Assembly (NCBI GenBank): GCA_029204225.1
Contig: CM055100.1
Span: forward strand, 2,379,334 to 2,443,333
Direction of reading: 5' to 3'
Length of the DNA stretch: 64,000 nt
Source of the DNA: Diphasiastrum complanatum
Taxonomy: Eukaryota > Streptophyta > Lycopodiopsida > Lycopodiales > Lycopodiaceae
Position 1 is the first letter of the stretch. Every line of letters starts with the position of its first letter. Of the stretch, positions 49,006 through 59,422 are shown in pieces. The notes below the pieces were generated by a model that saw only the letters and a list, made by a program, of their open reading frames with translations, was not told the DNA's origin and made no database searches. The position numbers and the translations under genes are program-made.

Positions 49006-50965
49006 CTCCCTCTTCAACTAGTTTTAGCATAGACTTTGATAATACTCCAAGTGAAGTCCTATGCTTCATGAACAAGTCTTTTTCCAATGCTTTGGTGAAG
49101 ATATCAGCTACACATTCCCTTGAAGACACATGTTGAAGCTCCACCTCCTTTGCAATGACTCGCTCCCTCACAAAATGATATTGTATCTCAATATGCTTGC
49201 TCCTAGCATGAAAGATAGGATTGGATGCCATTCTTTGGGCTGATTGATTGTCACAAAAGATGATTGGGCTCTCTGAAAAATCCAGCAAGTGAATATCCTT
49301 GATCATCCTTTTGATCCATACCATCTCCTTTGTGAAATGTGTAAGAGCTTTGTACTCGGCCTCACTAGATGACAATGAGATAGTGGCTTGTTTCTTTGAC
49401 ATCCATGATATAGCTCCATCACCTATGAAAATACAATAAGCACTAATGGATTTCCTATCCATTACATCTCCAGCATAGTCCGAATCTGATAATCCAAAAA
49501 GATTAGGTGATGATCCCTCATACAATATGCCAAAATCTCGAGCTCCAATGATGTACCTCAAAACTCGCTTTCCTAGCTTCCAATGCTCCTCACTAGGATC
49601 TTGCATGAATTGACTCAATCTTCCAACACAATAGCTTAGATCAGGTCTAGTAATGGTTAGATAGATGAGTGAACCAACTAGCTTTCTACAAAGAGTAATG
49701 TCCTCGAAGGATCTTTCATTACCTCTTACAGTTAGCTTTACATGAGACTCCATAGGTGTATCAATAGCTTTTGCATCCACCATATGAAATCTTTCTAGAA
49801 TAGAATTAGCATACTTCTCTTGACAAATGAAAGTAGATTGAGAAGATCTAATGACTTCTATTCCTAAAATGTAATGCAAATTACCAAGATCATGCACCTC
49901 AAACTCCTTCTTAAGAGCATTCTCGATATCCTCCACATCTTGATTGTCTCCACCACTCAAGATGATATCATCCACATAGATTAGCAAGATGGTAACATCA
50001 TTTCCAGCAAACCTATAATAAAGTGAATGATCATACTCACTCATAACAAAGTCTTGAGAGAGTAAAAAAGTGTTAAGCTTAGCATACCAACTCCTTGGTG
50101 CTTGCTTAAGGCCATACAAACTCTTTTGTAGAAGACACACATGATTTGGCTTTGTTGATGAAATGTAGCTCTCGGGTTGCTCCATGTATACTTCCTCCTC
50201 AAGATCACCATTCAAGAATGCATTTGAAATGTCCATTTGCCATAGATCCCATCCATAAAGTGTATCAAGTGAAATGATGACTCGAATGCTTAGCATCTTT
50301 GCCACGGGTGCAAAGGTCTCATCATAGTCAATTCCTTGTTGTTGAGCATATCCTTTTGCCACTAACCCTGCCTTGTACTTGTTGATAGATCCATCTTGGT
50401 TTGTCTTCACCTTGAAGATCCATTTGCATCCAATAGCTTTCTTGTCCTTAGGCAACTCCACCAATCTCCATGTTCCATTCTTCATAAGAGCTTGATACTC
50501 GAGATCCATTGCTTGGATCCACTCCTCTTCTTTCCTTGCCTGATCTACACTTGTAGGCTCATCCAAAGAGGTTAGGAAAGCAACATAATTTCCAGAAACT
50601 ACTTGCTTACCCTTTTGATCATATGTGAGCCTTGAAGGTACTTGTCTTTCTCTTGATGTTCCCCTTGGCTTTTGACTTGATGAAGGTCCATCATCACCAC
50701 CATCCAAAGTAGGATCCTTCTCATCAACATCAACAATGTTAGATCCATCTATTTTACCATCAATCATGCTTGAAGACACCTTTGGAATGTTTCTCTCATA
50801 AAAAATGACATCTCTACCAACAATCACTTTGTTAGTAGAAGGAATGTAAACCTTATAGGCTTTACTCACCTCACTATATCCAACAAAAATACCTCTTCTT
50901 GAAGATGGATCCTCCTTGGTCCTATCATCTATCGAGAGTAATGTTGACATAGCATGTGCATCCAA
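49001..50965 (-). CDS. Copia pol, integrase C-term, reverse transcriptase and RNase H
   Basis: A 654-codon frame that overlaps the upstream gag-INT frame by about 40 bp. It covers the integrase C-terminal part (RRGIFVGYSEVSKAYKVY), reverse transcriptase (CKWIFKVKTNQDGS, DISNAFLNGDLEEEVYMEQP, SLYGLKQAPRSWY, catalytic YVDDIIL near 49980) and RNase H (LSDSDYAGDVMDRKS, SLSSSEAEYKALTHF, KHIEIQYHFVRE). The stop codon is inside the LTR start (GTGTGA). It copies element RNA to DNA. The break from the first frame is a single shift in the integrase, probably a small indel rather than programmed frameshifting, because Copia elements normally use one ORF. Confidence 0.92.
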   Translation of the reverse strand: MDAHAMSTLLSIDDRTKEDPSSRRGIFVGYSEVSKAYKVYIPSTNKVIVGRDVIFYERNIPKVSSSMIDGKIDGSNIVDVDEKDPTLDGGDDGPSSSQKPRGTSRERQVPSRLTYDQKGKQVVSGNYVAFLTSLDEPTSVDQARKEEEWIQAMDLEYQALMKNGTWRLVELPKDKKAIGCKWIFKVKTNQDGSINKYKAGLVAKGYAQQQGIDYDETFAPVAKMLSIRVIISLDTLYGWDLWQMDISNAFLNGDLEEEVYMEQPESYISSTKPNHVCLLQKSLYGLKQAPRSWYAKLNTFLLSQDFVMSEYDHSLYYRFAGNDVTILLIYVDDIILSGGDNQDVEDIENALKKEFEVHDLGNLHYILGIEVIRSSQSTFICQEKYANSILERFHMVDAKAIDTPMESHVKLTVRGNERSFEDITLCRKLVGSLIYLTITRPDLSYCVGRLSQFMQDPSEEHWKLGKRVLRYIIGARDFGILYEGSSPNLFGLSDSDYAGDVMDRKSISAYCIFIGDGAISWMSKKQATISLSSSEAEYKALTHFTKEMVWIKRMIKDIHLLDFSESPIIFCDNQSAQRMASNPIFHARSKHIEIQYHFVRERVIAKEVELQHVSSRECVADIFTKALEKDLFMKHRTSLGVLSKSMLKLVEEGV

Positions 50966-52943
50966 AGGTTCTTAGAAAGTTGACACTCGGCCTCCTCTTG
51001 AATAGCATCTCAAAAGGTGTCCTTCCATCCAAAATAGCACTCGGCCACCTATTGCACAAGAAATTGGCACACAACAAAGCTTGATCCCAAAATGGTTTGT
51101 CAAGATTAGCACTTAACCTCATAGCTTTAGCACTTTCACATAAAGTTCTATTCTTCCTTTCAGCCACTCCATTTTGTTGTGGGGTCCTTGATGTTGTATA
51201 CTCCCTCTTGATCCCATGCTCATCACAAAAGGCCTTGAATTTGTTAGATATGTACTCACCACCATTGTCACCTCTCAAGCACTTGATCTTTGTGGAAAAT
51301 TGGTTCTCCCTTGCATTCTTGAACTTGACAAAGACATCATACACTTCATCCTTGCCCTTTAGTAGATAGATCCAACAAAATCTACTAAAATCATCAATGA
51401 ATGTTACATGCATCTTAGCTCCACTATTGCTAATTGTAGTAAATCCATGAATATCCGAATGTACAAGTTGAAAAGGCTTTGTAGATCTAGAAATAGATCT
51501 AGTATAAGGTAGTCTATGTGACTTAGACAAAGCACAAGACTCACAAACATGCTTGTCATTACTTAAGGAACTTGGAAGACCAATCACAACCTTCTTCCTT
51601 GCCATTACCTCCAATGACTTGAAGTTGAGGTGTCCCATCCTTTTGTGCCAAACCTCGTGAATAGAAATTTGCTCCCTTGCAACACATCCAACTTGGTTAG
51701 CAATAACACAAGCATCAAGTTTGAACAACTTCCCTTTCCTTTTACCTTTTCCAATCAAGACATCCTTCCTTTTGATCAAACAAGCATCTCCATCAAACTC
51801 CACCTTGAGGCCCTTACTTAGCATTTGACTCACACTAAGCAAATTCTTGGTAATAGATGGAATAAAAAAGACATCCTCCAAATGAACATTCCTATTTGTA
51901 GAGAGAGAAATAGGAATTATGCCAATCCCTTTGATTGCACACTCACCATCATTGGCCGTGTAGATCACCCTCTTGTCATCTCCATATGCCAACAAAGAGG
52001 TGAAGTACTCTTTGTGAAATGTCATGTGTGAACTTGCTCTACTATCAATCCACCAAGGATCTAAATCTCCATCATTAGCAAGCATACATGAAGACATCAC
52101 AAAAGCATCATCATTTGCATCTTGCACATCCAAACCATCCTCATCAAGAGTAAGATTACCTTGCTTGTCTCCTTGATCTCTCTTCTTCTTGTAGCACTCA
52201 CTTGCAAAGTGTCCTTTGATGCCACAATAGACGCACTTGAGCTTTGATCTATCCTTCTTTTTGCCACTTGAAGAAGCATCCACTTGATCTTGCCCTTTAA
52301 ACCACTTGCTTTTGGTTTTGCCCTTGAATTTGCCCTTTGTGAACATAGCATCCTCTTGAAGTGTCGATGTAGATCCACCTCTTGCTTGAAGCCTATATTC
52401 CTCATTGATCAAGATCTCTTGAAGATCCATCAAACTTGGCAAAGTCTTTTGAATAGCAATACTTTGAACAATGTTAGCATGAGCATCCAACAAGCCATTA
52501 AGAATCACTTGAATAAGCTCTCCTTCCTTAATGCTTTCATCTATGCAAGCTAACTCATCATTCAATGCTTTCATTCTCAAAACAAAAGTACTTGGACTTT
52601 CTTCATTCTTTTGCAAACAAGAAAAGATTTTCCTTCTTAGAGTCAACACTCTAGAAGTAGACTTGGATTCATAAAGCTTCTTCAATGAATTCCAAGCTTC
52701 CAAAGATGATGTGCACTTACCAACTTCCTTGAGAAGTTCATTGGTAACATTCATCTTTATCATGTGTAGAGCCTTCTTGGCCCTCTTGTCATACCTCAAT
52801 TGATCTTGTTGTGTTGCTGGTATCTCCTCCAAACCTACAACATTCATCTCAAGAAGTGACTCCATCCTCACTTTCCATAATGAATAGTTACTTGAGGTAA
52901 GCCTATCATTGGCTTCCAACATGACTCCAATTGAGGTTGCCAT
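50925..52943 (-). CDS. Copia gag, protease and integrase core
   Basis: A 672-codon frame starting MATSIGVMLEANDRL. gag UBN2-type region (LLKEVGKCTSSLEAWNSLKK), CCHC knuckle CVYCGIKGHFASEC near residue 235, protease motif WWIDSRASSHMTFH near residue 297, pre-integrase VWHKRMGHLNFKSLE and CESC, then the integrase D-D-E core: HSDIHGFTTI, FIDDFSRFCWIYLLKG, RGDNGGEYIS, RTPQQNGVAERKNRTL. The protease carries DSR where the active site needs D-S/T-G, so this copy probably cannot process its polyprotein. The frame ends at FGCTCYVNITL, where the second frame takes over. Otherwise it looks freshly inserted. Confidence 0.93.
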   Translation of the reverse strand: MATSIGVMLEANDRLTSSNYSLWKVRMESLLEMNVVGLEEIPATQQDQLRYDKRAKKALHMIKMNVTNELLKEVGKCTSSLEAWNSLKKLYESKSTSRVLTLRRKIFSCLQKNEESPSTFVLRMKALNDELACIDESIKEGELIQVILNGLLDAHANIVQSIAIQKTLPSLMDLQEILINEEYRLQARGGSTSTLQEDAMFTKGKFKGKTKSKWFKGQDQVDASSSGKKKDRSKLKCVYCGIKGHFASECYKKKRDQGDKQGNLTLDEDGLDVQDANDDAFVMSSCMLANDGDLDPWWIDSRASSHMTFHKEYFTSLLAYGDDKRVIYTANDGECAIKGIGIIPISLSTNRNVHLEDVFFIPSITKNLLSVSQMLSKGLKVEFDGDACLIKRKDVLIGKGKRKGKLFKLDACVIANQVGCVAREQISIHEVWHKRMGHLNFKSLEVMARKKVVIGLPSSLSNDKHVCESCALSKSHRLPYTRSISRSTKPFQLVHSDIHGFTTISNSGAKMHVTFIDDFSRFCWIYLLKGKDEVYDVFVKFKNARENQFSTKIKCLRGDNGGEYISNKFKAFCDEHGIKREYTTSRTPQQNGVAERKNRTLCESAKAMRLSANLDKPFWDQALLCANFLCNRWPSAILDGRTPFEMLFKRRPSVNFLRTFGCTCYVNITLDR

Positions 52944-53531
52944 GTAGCAATGACCTGATCTTCTCTTTCAACCTGCTTCAATGCACAAAGCACTCCTTTG
53001 AACAACAACAAATGCTTTCACAAGAAATCACCAAGATTTGAAACTATCTCACAAATTCTCTTCTAGCACTTATCCAAGCAAATCAACACATAGAATCATG
53101 GAATCTTGATCAACCTATGATCTATCCTCAATCTAATGACTTTTGCCACTTCCTAAGATTGAAACACACTCAAATGAAGTCCAGCAACCTCACTATCTAG
53201 AGATCCAATCAAAATTAGGGTTTTGACAAAATCACAAAAAATTGACTATTCCAAATCTACATGCAAATGCTGAAAAATTTGATATGCAATCTATAAGCCA
53301 CCACTTAGGCTGAACCAATGATCCAAAAATCGGCCAAATCCAGTATGTGAATTCAAAAAAAGGAATTGAACAAGTATATTGACCTATTTAGTGTTTTGAT
53401 CTACAAAAGATCCAATCTACAAAAGCAAAAAATCCGATTTTGGTGTAGAATCCTCTCTAGCATGCTCTAGACTTGATATCTTCACCAAATCATTGATAGA
53501 TCTGATTTCCTCCTTCATAACCTGAAACACA

Positions 53532-53543
53532 AGCTTTGATACC
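53532..53543 (-). other. Primer binding site of the complete Copia element
   Basis: TGGTATCAAAGC on the minus strand, one base after the 5' LTR end: the usual initiator-Met tRNA site TGGTATCAGAGC with one change. Confidence 0.9.
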
Positions 53544-53544
53544 A

Positions 53545-54194
53545 TGTGAAAGATTTCAGATCCTTAAGATCCAATCTACTTGAATGATCTTTGGTTAGAA
53601 AGAGAAATACACTACCAATTTCACCAATGTAGAAAAATCAGCATCTACACACAATTTGAGATGCAAACACTAATAGAACTTGATCAAACTTGAATGAAAT
53701 GATTATGTATTGTTGCTGTCCATACAAAACCAGCAAGCTACTGTATTTCACACGTGTGGATCCAAAAATAACAAATATAGATCATTCTACACATAGAATT
53801 GCAAGCAATCACCAAGATAGTGCATCAATGGATAGTAGAACCCAAGAGAACCATGTATAAGCATGAAATGAGATAGAGAAGAGAGAAGATCACTCTGTCC
53901 ACGAGTTACATCCTTTTATAGCAGGTCCAAACCCTATTTGGCCACTTGGCTTTCCCACCAAAATGCTAACCCTACCAATTTTGGGTCTAGATTCAATGTA
54001 CCCAACTTATTCAAATTGAATCTACTCAAACTCGCATTCTATCTTTCTCACACATTCAAAAAGTGTTTATTCAAATGAAATTTAGACTAATGAACTTTGA
54101 AAAGTCAGCCTCTAAGTCTAAAACAAGTTTTGGCCTCAATATGCCAAATATGATAATATTGCAAAATGTGATGAAACTAGTTGAATCTTTCACA
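53545..54194 (-). repeat. 5' LTR of the complete Copia element
   Basis: 650 bp, nearly identical to 48372-49005. It has an extra segment near 54130-54155 (TTTGGCCTCAATATGCC...) replaced by a shorter sequence in the other copy. TATAAAAGG near 53917 on the minus strand is its likely promoter. Confidence 0.95.
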
Positions 54195-54199
54195 ATGGA

Positions 54200-54540
54200 C
54201 ACTCTCGATCCAAAGTTGGGCTATCCAGGTATGAAATTGTGGGGGCATGGATGGCCTAACATTGTCGCTTTGTAATATACTTGGGCCATTGGAAGTTGGT
54301 CTTCCATCTTGGTTGATGCCAGGGCCGTATTAGGATCAAAAGATGGGGGCGACAAAAAGTTATCCTATCTGGTGGTAACCCACAACAAAAATTCTAAGTC
54401 CCGGGCGAATTCGGTTGTTGGGTGGACTCTTGAATTGGGGCATGTAATATATCATTTTGAAAACTGGACGAGGGCCCTCTTGGCATCTACTTCCATTCTC
54501 CATCCATTCTCGGAGTCAGAGTTTGATCTAAAATGAGCTA
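54200..54540 (+). other. Coding-like GC-richer DNA, unrecognised
   Basis: Two short plus-strand frames: one ending WGHGWPNIVAL at 54275, continuous with frame left of the Copia insertion, and SKDGGDKKLSYLVVTHNKNS... ending at 54536. Composition is less AT-rich than the flanks. No domain is recognised. Confidence 0.25.
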
Positions 54541-57282
54541 ATATGCCAAAAGCTAAAAGAAGCAATCACAAATACGTGAAGATTGTATGTTTTACCAAAC
54601 AACATATTTTGTGGCATACGACAAACTTTGGCATACTTCAAAAACTTGGTTTGGCAACAAATTAAAAAAATTATTTCTAATGTGGATATAGTACCGAAGG
54701 GTGATCACTAGAATGATGGTCTGAAACCATACCAAACCTGCCCCAGTATGGTGTAAGTGCTACAAGTAGCGGACGTACATGAATAGTTGCCCATAAACTC
54801 ACTGGGAAAGTGGCACAAACTGAATGACTCAATCTATTTTACGATGTCTTTGGTAAAAAATGTAGAAAATGCAAAAATTTATTCTATGTTGCTATTTGCA
54901 AAGAAATTAACGTCTACACGGCATCACTTTCCTCTGGTTCAAGTAACACTCACACCTGCAATGCATCATGACAATGCGTTATCAATCTAGATTTGTGACA
55001 TTAAAAACAATGGCAAATGGATGTTAAAAAATCAAGTTGTAGCACTTTTCTCCCCAATAATTCACCTCAAAAATCAAACTGCAGGACTTATCGTTGGCTC
55101 ACCCCAATAATTCACTAGCCATTTGTAAAGATCAGTCTGGTTTTCCAATCCGACGACAGACCTACCAAGGCTAGTGGCCTCATGCAACAAAGTGCCCGTT
55201 CCAACAGTGAGATCAACTATGACATCACCAGGATCGCTAAATAGTTGTACAATATAATTCATGAGATTTCTTCCTCTCTGCGCTCCACCTATGCAAAGAT
55301 TACAACAATAGTTAATGAAAACTCAATCCATGGTGGCAAAAATGGGTGCAAAATTATGGCAAAAATTGGGCGCAAGTACATGATGGCAAAAAGATGTAAT
55401 TTCACCTCTCCATGGTTTGCTACTTAAATCAAGTTCCCAGTCACTGCTGTTGATGTTGTCCGCAACATAATCTCTAAAGGGAGTCCAACATTTACTTCTC
55501 AATCCGCGAAAGTGCTCTATATTATAACGTCCTCCTACTTTCATATCTCTTTTGAACCTAGACATATGTAATATATGCACCTACGCGACACCATTTAAGA
55601 TTAGTGTCCTCACATTAAAATGGACAAAGCTTAATGAAACAAGTAAAAGAAGGGAAATCCGCAACACATGACCTCACCTCCTCGTTCATGTCATAGAAAG
55701 CTGTAGTGGAGCACAAGATTACTTGAGAATTGATATATGTAAGATGTTCATACTCGGCATATTCTCGAAGGCTGAACATCTCATTTTTGGTGTGTATGAC
55801 TACAAAGTGTCCCTCATCAGCAAATACCCTCTTTGACAGTGCGAACATACTTTGCATCATTTCTGAATTGAATTCATTCCATAAAGGAATATTAACGTCC
55901 ATGCCAAAAACCAACAGACCATTAGGAAGCATTGCAATCACCAACGGTGATGCATGACTCACCTCCTCATCGTTGATGTGGAGAGTAGTAGATCTTTTCC
56001 ATGCTAATCTTACAACATTTTCAAGGCAAAACACTCCATGGAGAACATCATGTTTTACTAGTCTACTACCCAATGTAAAACATGACTCATTGATCAACCT
56101 GACCATATTCTCTTGTGGATCATATGAGGCATGGCTCTTACCCGCATCAACATTCTCTTGCTCATACTAATCAGGCGAAGATGGCTCTCCATGACTACGA
56201 GATTCTGATGATAAAACATGATCAAATTTATCACCTGTTGTAAAAAAAATTGCATAAACAAAATGATCATAATTTAAGAACATTACGGATGAAAAATGAT
56301 TGTAAATATATGCATGTGAAAGAAATTGCTATCTACTCACGAGAACTAGAGGTATAGGTCTTCGTTGTAGTGAAGTTTCGTGGCCTCTTGGTACGATCTC
56401 GTAAAATCCTTGTCTATATTCACAAGTAGCACCAAATAAAAAAAAGTAGAAAAAAATTGACACAAACAAGAAGAAGTTATGATGCATACACAATTTACTA
56501 AAAATATCATACTTGTGCCTCTGTTGCCTTCTTTAATAGCTTGCTTTCGTGTAAAAAATTTTCTTTCTCGTCTGATGGATGGGAAAATCCAACCACCATG
56601 GACAATGCTTGAAAACCCATGTGCTCCATTTGCTATTTTTCATTGAGGATGTGTACATGCAATCATTATTTGCTGAATCACACCACTCCAAGGCCATGGG
56701 AGGCATGTACTCCAAGTTTTTGGTATTTACTTGAACGCTCAGCCATCTACATTGATTTATGTAAAAACATGAAATAAGAATTGCAATTAATAGAGATGAA
56801 ATTAATATCAACTTGCAAGAAAAAAATATTAATATGCAATACCTCACCTGAACACAACTCTCTGTGCTGCCAAAGCCAGCCTTGGTTGCTTATTAAAATC
56901 ATATGATGATTTGGCTTTTCCAATCATCTCTAAGAATACTTTTGGAAAGTTCTTTCTCTTGTACTCTCGAGTGTGCAAAGAAAATCGTGTGGATCGTAAT
57001 CTCATGTCATAGCTAGCCTCCATATTTCGGAGTATAACAATACCAACATCAATAATCTGATCCCACAAGACCTCTTTCACAAGATATACTCGAAAGGTCT
57101 TGTTATCTGCAATCACCAAAACATTCGTGGAAGTGTAGACTGACGACAATGAGTGCAATTGCATATAGAAAACGACAATATGTTAAAATTTACCAGTTGG
57201 TATGTGGAGTTGTTTTCTAAAAGGATCATCTTCTTTAGTTAGTGCACGTGCAACGTTTGCCTTGTGATCTTGGGACAACTTC

Positions 57283-58364
57283 TGTTACATACCTATGTAA
57301 CTAGCAGTACTTCAGACCCCTAATAGTCCATTTAGTGTTGGGGGCTATATGGCAAGGTACCCTTAGGATTAAGGGTATGTGCCCTTGGATAAGGGCAGGC
57401 AAGTGACTATACCTTAGTTGGAAGTATGGGGTCACGTGACCCTTGGATAAGGGGTACCCTTACTATTAACGGTAGGTGCCTTAGATTAAGGTACTACTAT
57501 CCTTGATTAAGAGCAGGTAGGTGTCTATGCCTTGGATGGAGGTAAGGAACCTAGTGAGGTGTTAGAAAGTCAGTGGATGACTATTTTTCTAAACCTTGGG
57601 CCTCAACCTTGAACCATATCACTTTATTGGTCTAGGACCAAAGTATACTTGCAGAACTTGGGCAATGGGACCTAGTAGGAGGGCGCCCTTCTAAAGTGTC
57701 CATTGAGTTCCCAACTCCCACAAGAAAGGCATTCAAAGAGTCATAGGTTATGGAAGGAGTCTCTTGACATTCCATAAGTCTATGGAGGCTCTTGGAGATT
57801 CTTTAACTCCCCTAGGCTTCTCTCTCTCTCTCATTGAATGAGCATGGAACTCCATAGTGCATTGGAGGGGTCCATGGGCCATCTATATGAGGGTAGTAGG
57901 GCACCCATTGTGGAGGAGAGATCTCTCTTGTTTGCTTGGCTTATGCTCTAGTGTTGCTACTAGTGTGTAGAGTGCTTTCTTTTGGTAGTATGCTTGAGGT
58001 TTGGATCTTGCTTATGGTATGGGACATAAGTAGGGTTTGGATCTTGAGTATGCTATGGAGTGTTGTGGTATGCTTGTGATTTGTTTATGGTTAGCAAGGG
58101 GGGTGCTAGATAGGTCTTGCTTGGAGCTTGGATCTAGCTATGGTTGGCTGGTGAATACTTGAGGCCAGCTTGTTATCTATCTTTGTGTTTAAAGAGTAGG
58201 GACACATGTGGAGGAGAGATCCTTGGAGGCTTGCAGATCCTTACTTGCAGGTGGAGGCATCCTAGCTTGGAGTTGGGGAGCATCTAGAAGCTTGCAGGTT
58301 GCTTGGAGGACATTTGGAGGCTCTACCTTGGATTTGGAGGACTTCCTCACCTCTATTTGTAAAA
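57283..58364 (+). repeat. 5' LTR of the Gypsy element
   Basis: 1082 bp, TGTTACATACC...TTTGTAAAA. The last 330 bp are repeated almost exactly at 61527-61858. The right terminus is not the usual CA, but it is set by the target duplication and the primer site. It contains many ACCCTTGGATAAGG-like short repeats near 57370-57500. Confidence 0.85.
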
Positions 58365-58365
58365 G

Positions 58366-58377
58366 TGGTATCAGAGC
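58366..58377 (+). other. Primer binding site of the Gypsy element
   Basis: TGGTATCAGAGC, the exact complement of the plant initiator-Met tRNA 3' end used by many LTR elements, one base after the LTR. Confidence 0.93.
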
Positions 58378-58780
58378 TAGACAAAGGATGGTAACCTTTC
58401 TAACCTTCTTCAAGTTCTATTAAGATCACCAACTAATTTTTTTTTTTGGGAAAGATTATAGGCTTTTCTAATTGTAGGAAGCTTGTAGTTGAAGTACCCA
58501 ATGAATCTAGTTCTCTTTGGAAGAGAGTAGTGATGCTTATAGAATTGTTTAGGGGCTGATTTTTTATAATGTTAGAGAAGTTTTAAAGTGGGCTTTGGAT
58601 TTTTAAAAGTTCTGAAAAAGGATTTGTGGGATAGGTAGAGGAAGTCTTCATCTACATACAGAAACTTTTTTTTGGCAAAAAGATTGATTCTAGCTATGTG
58701 TTTTGATCAAAACTAGTGTTTTTTTTTGCATAAATGAAGTGTTTGAAGTTCTGATTTTTATTTTGAAGTTTTGTTTTTTT

Positions 58781-59060
58781 AGACCTGTAAATCTGAAAAT
58801 CAGATCTGAAAAGTGAAGTTTTCATTCAAACTTCATTAGTTACACCTTTCTATCTCCTAGTTTCATGAAGATGACAATGTAGGAAGGGAATGCTAGTGTA
58901 ACTTTGTGCGTAAAACAAGTTTTGAAATTCTATTTTTTGTCATTTTGAAATTCTGATTTTCAGACCTGTAAATCTGAAAATCAGATCTGAAAATTGAAGT
59001 TTTCATAAAGCTTCATTAGTTATCCATTTCTAGACGCTAGTTTCTTGGTTTTGGAAATCT
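58781..59060 (+). repeat. Duplicated segment in the Gypsy leader
   Basis: AGACCTGTAAATCTGAAAATCAGATCTGAAAA followed by TGAAGTTTTCAT...CTTCATTAGTTA occurs at 58781 and again at 58962, a 181-bp period. Each copy has the palindrome-like CTGAAAATCAGATCTGA. Confidence 0.8.
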
Positions 59061-59422
59061 AGAATAGTGAGAAATGTGAAAACTTTGGTTGCTTTTGAAA
59101 TGACAAATAGAATTGGAATGGGAATGGAATGGGAAATTTATGTAAACATTAGCTTGGATTAGTTGATTGAAGTTTACATAAAGATTTGGTTTTCATTTTT
59201 GCTTTTGATTAAGGCAAATGTAGCTTGTTGTTGTTTTCCTTTTAAGCTTGGATTAAGCTTGCAAATAGTAGGCTTGGATTGAGCTTACAAACAATTAGAT
59301 TGAATGATTAGAAGTAAACGCTTTTTATTTGCATTGGATGTAACAATTGAAGCATTTCTATCATTCTAATTTGAGCACTTGTTGTTGTATTTGCATAATA
59401 GGAAAACACACAAGCAACCCCA

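Larger units (their letters stand above)
48372..54194 (-). mobile_element. Complete Copia LTR retrotransposon
   Basis: A 5.8-kb element with both LTRs, primer site, gag-pol and polypurine tract, flanked by the 5-bp target duplication ATGGA at 48367-48371 and 54195-54199. The LTRs differ at only a few bases plus one short indel near their ends, so insertion is recent compared with the other elements here. On the minus strand the 5' LTR is 53545-54194. The left 77 bases of interrupted host sequence keep an open frame across the empty site (see findings). Confidence 0.97.

Noticed and set aside
57566-58423. Frames inside the Gypsy LTR (MEERSLEACRSL... at 58208 and its copy at 61702)
   Set aside because: They are within LTR repeats, are duplicated with them, and show no domain.
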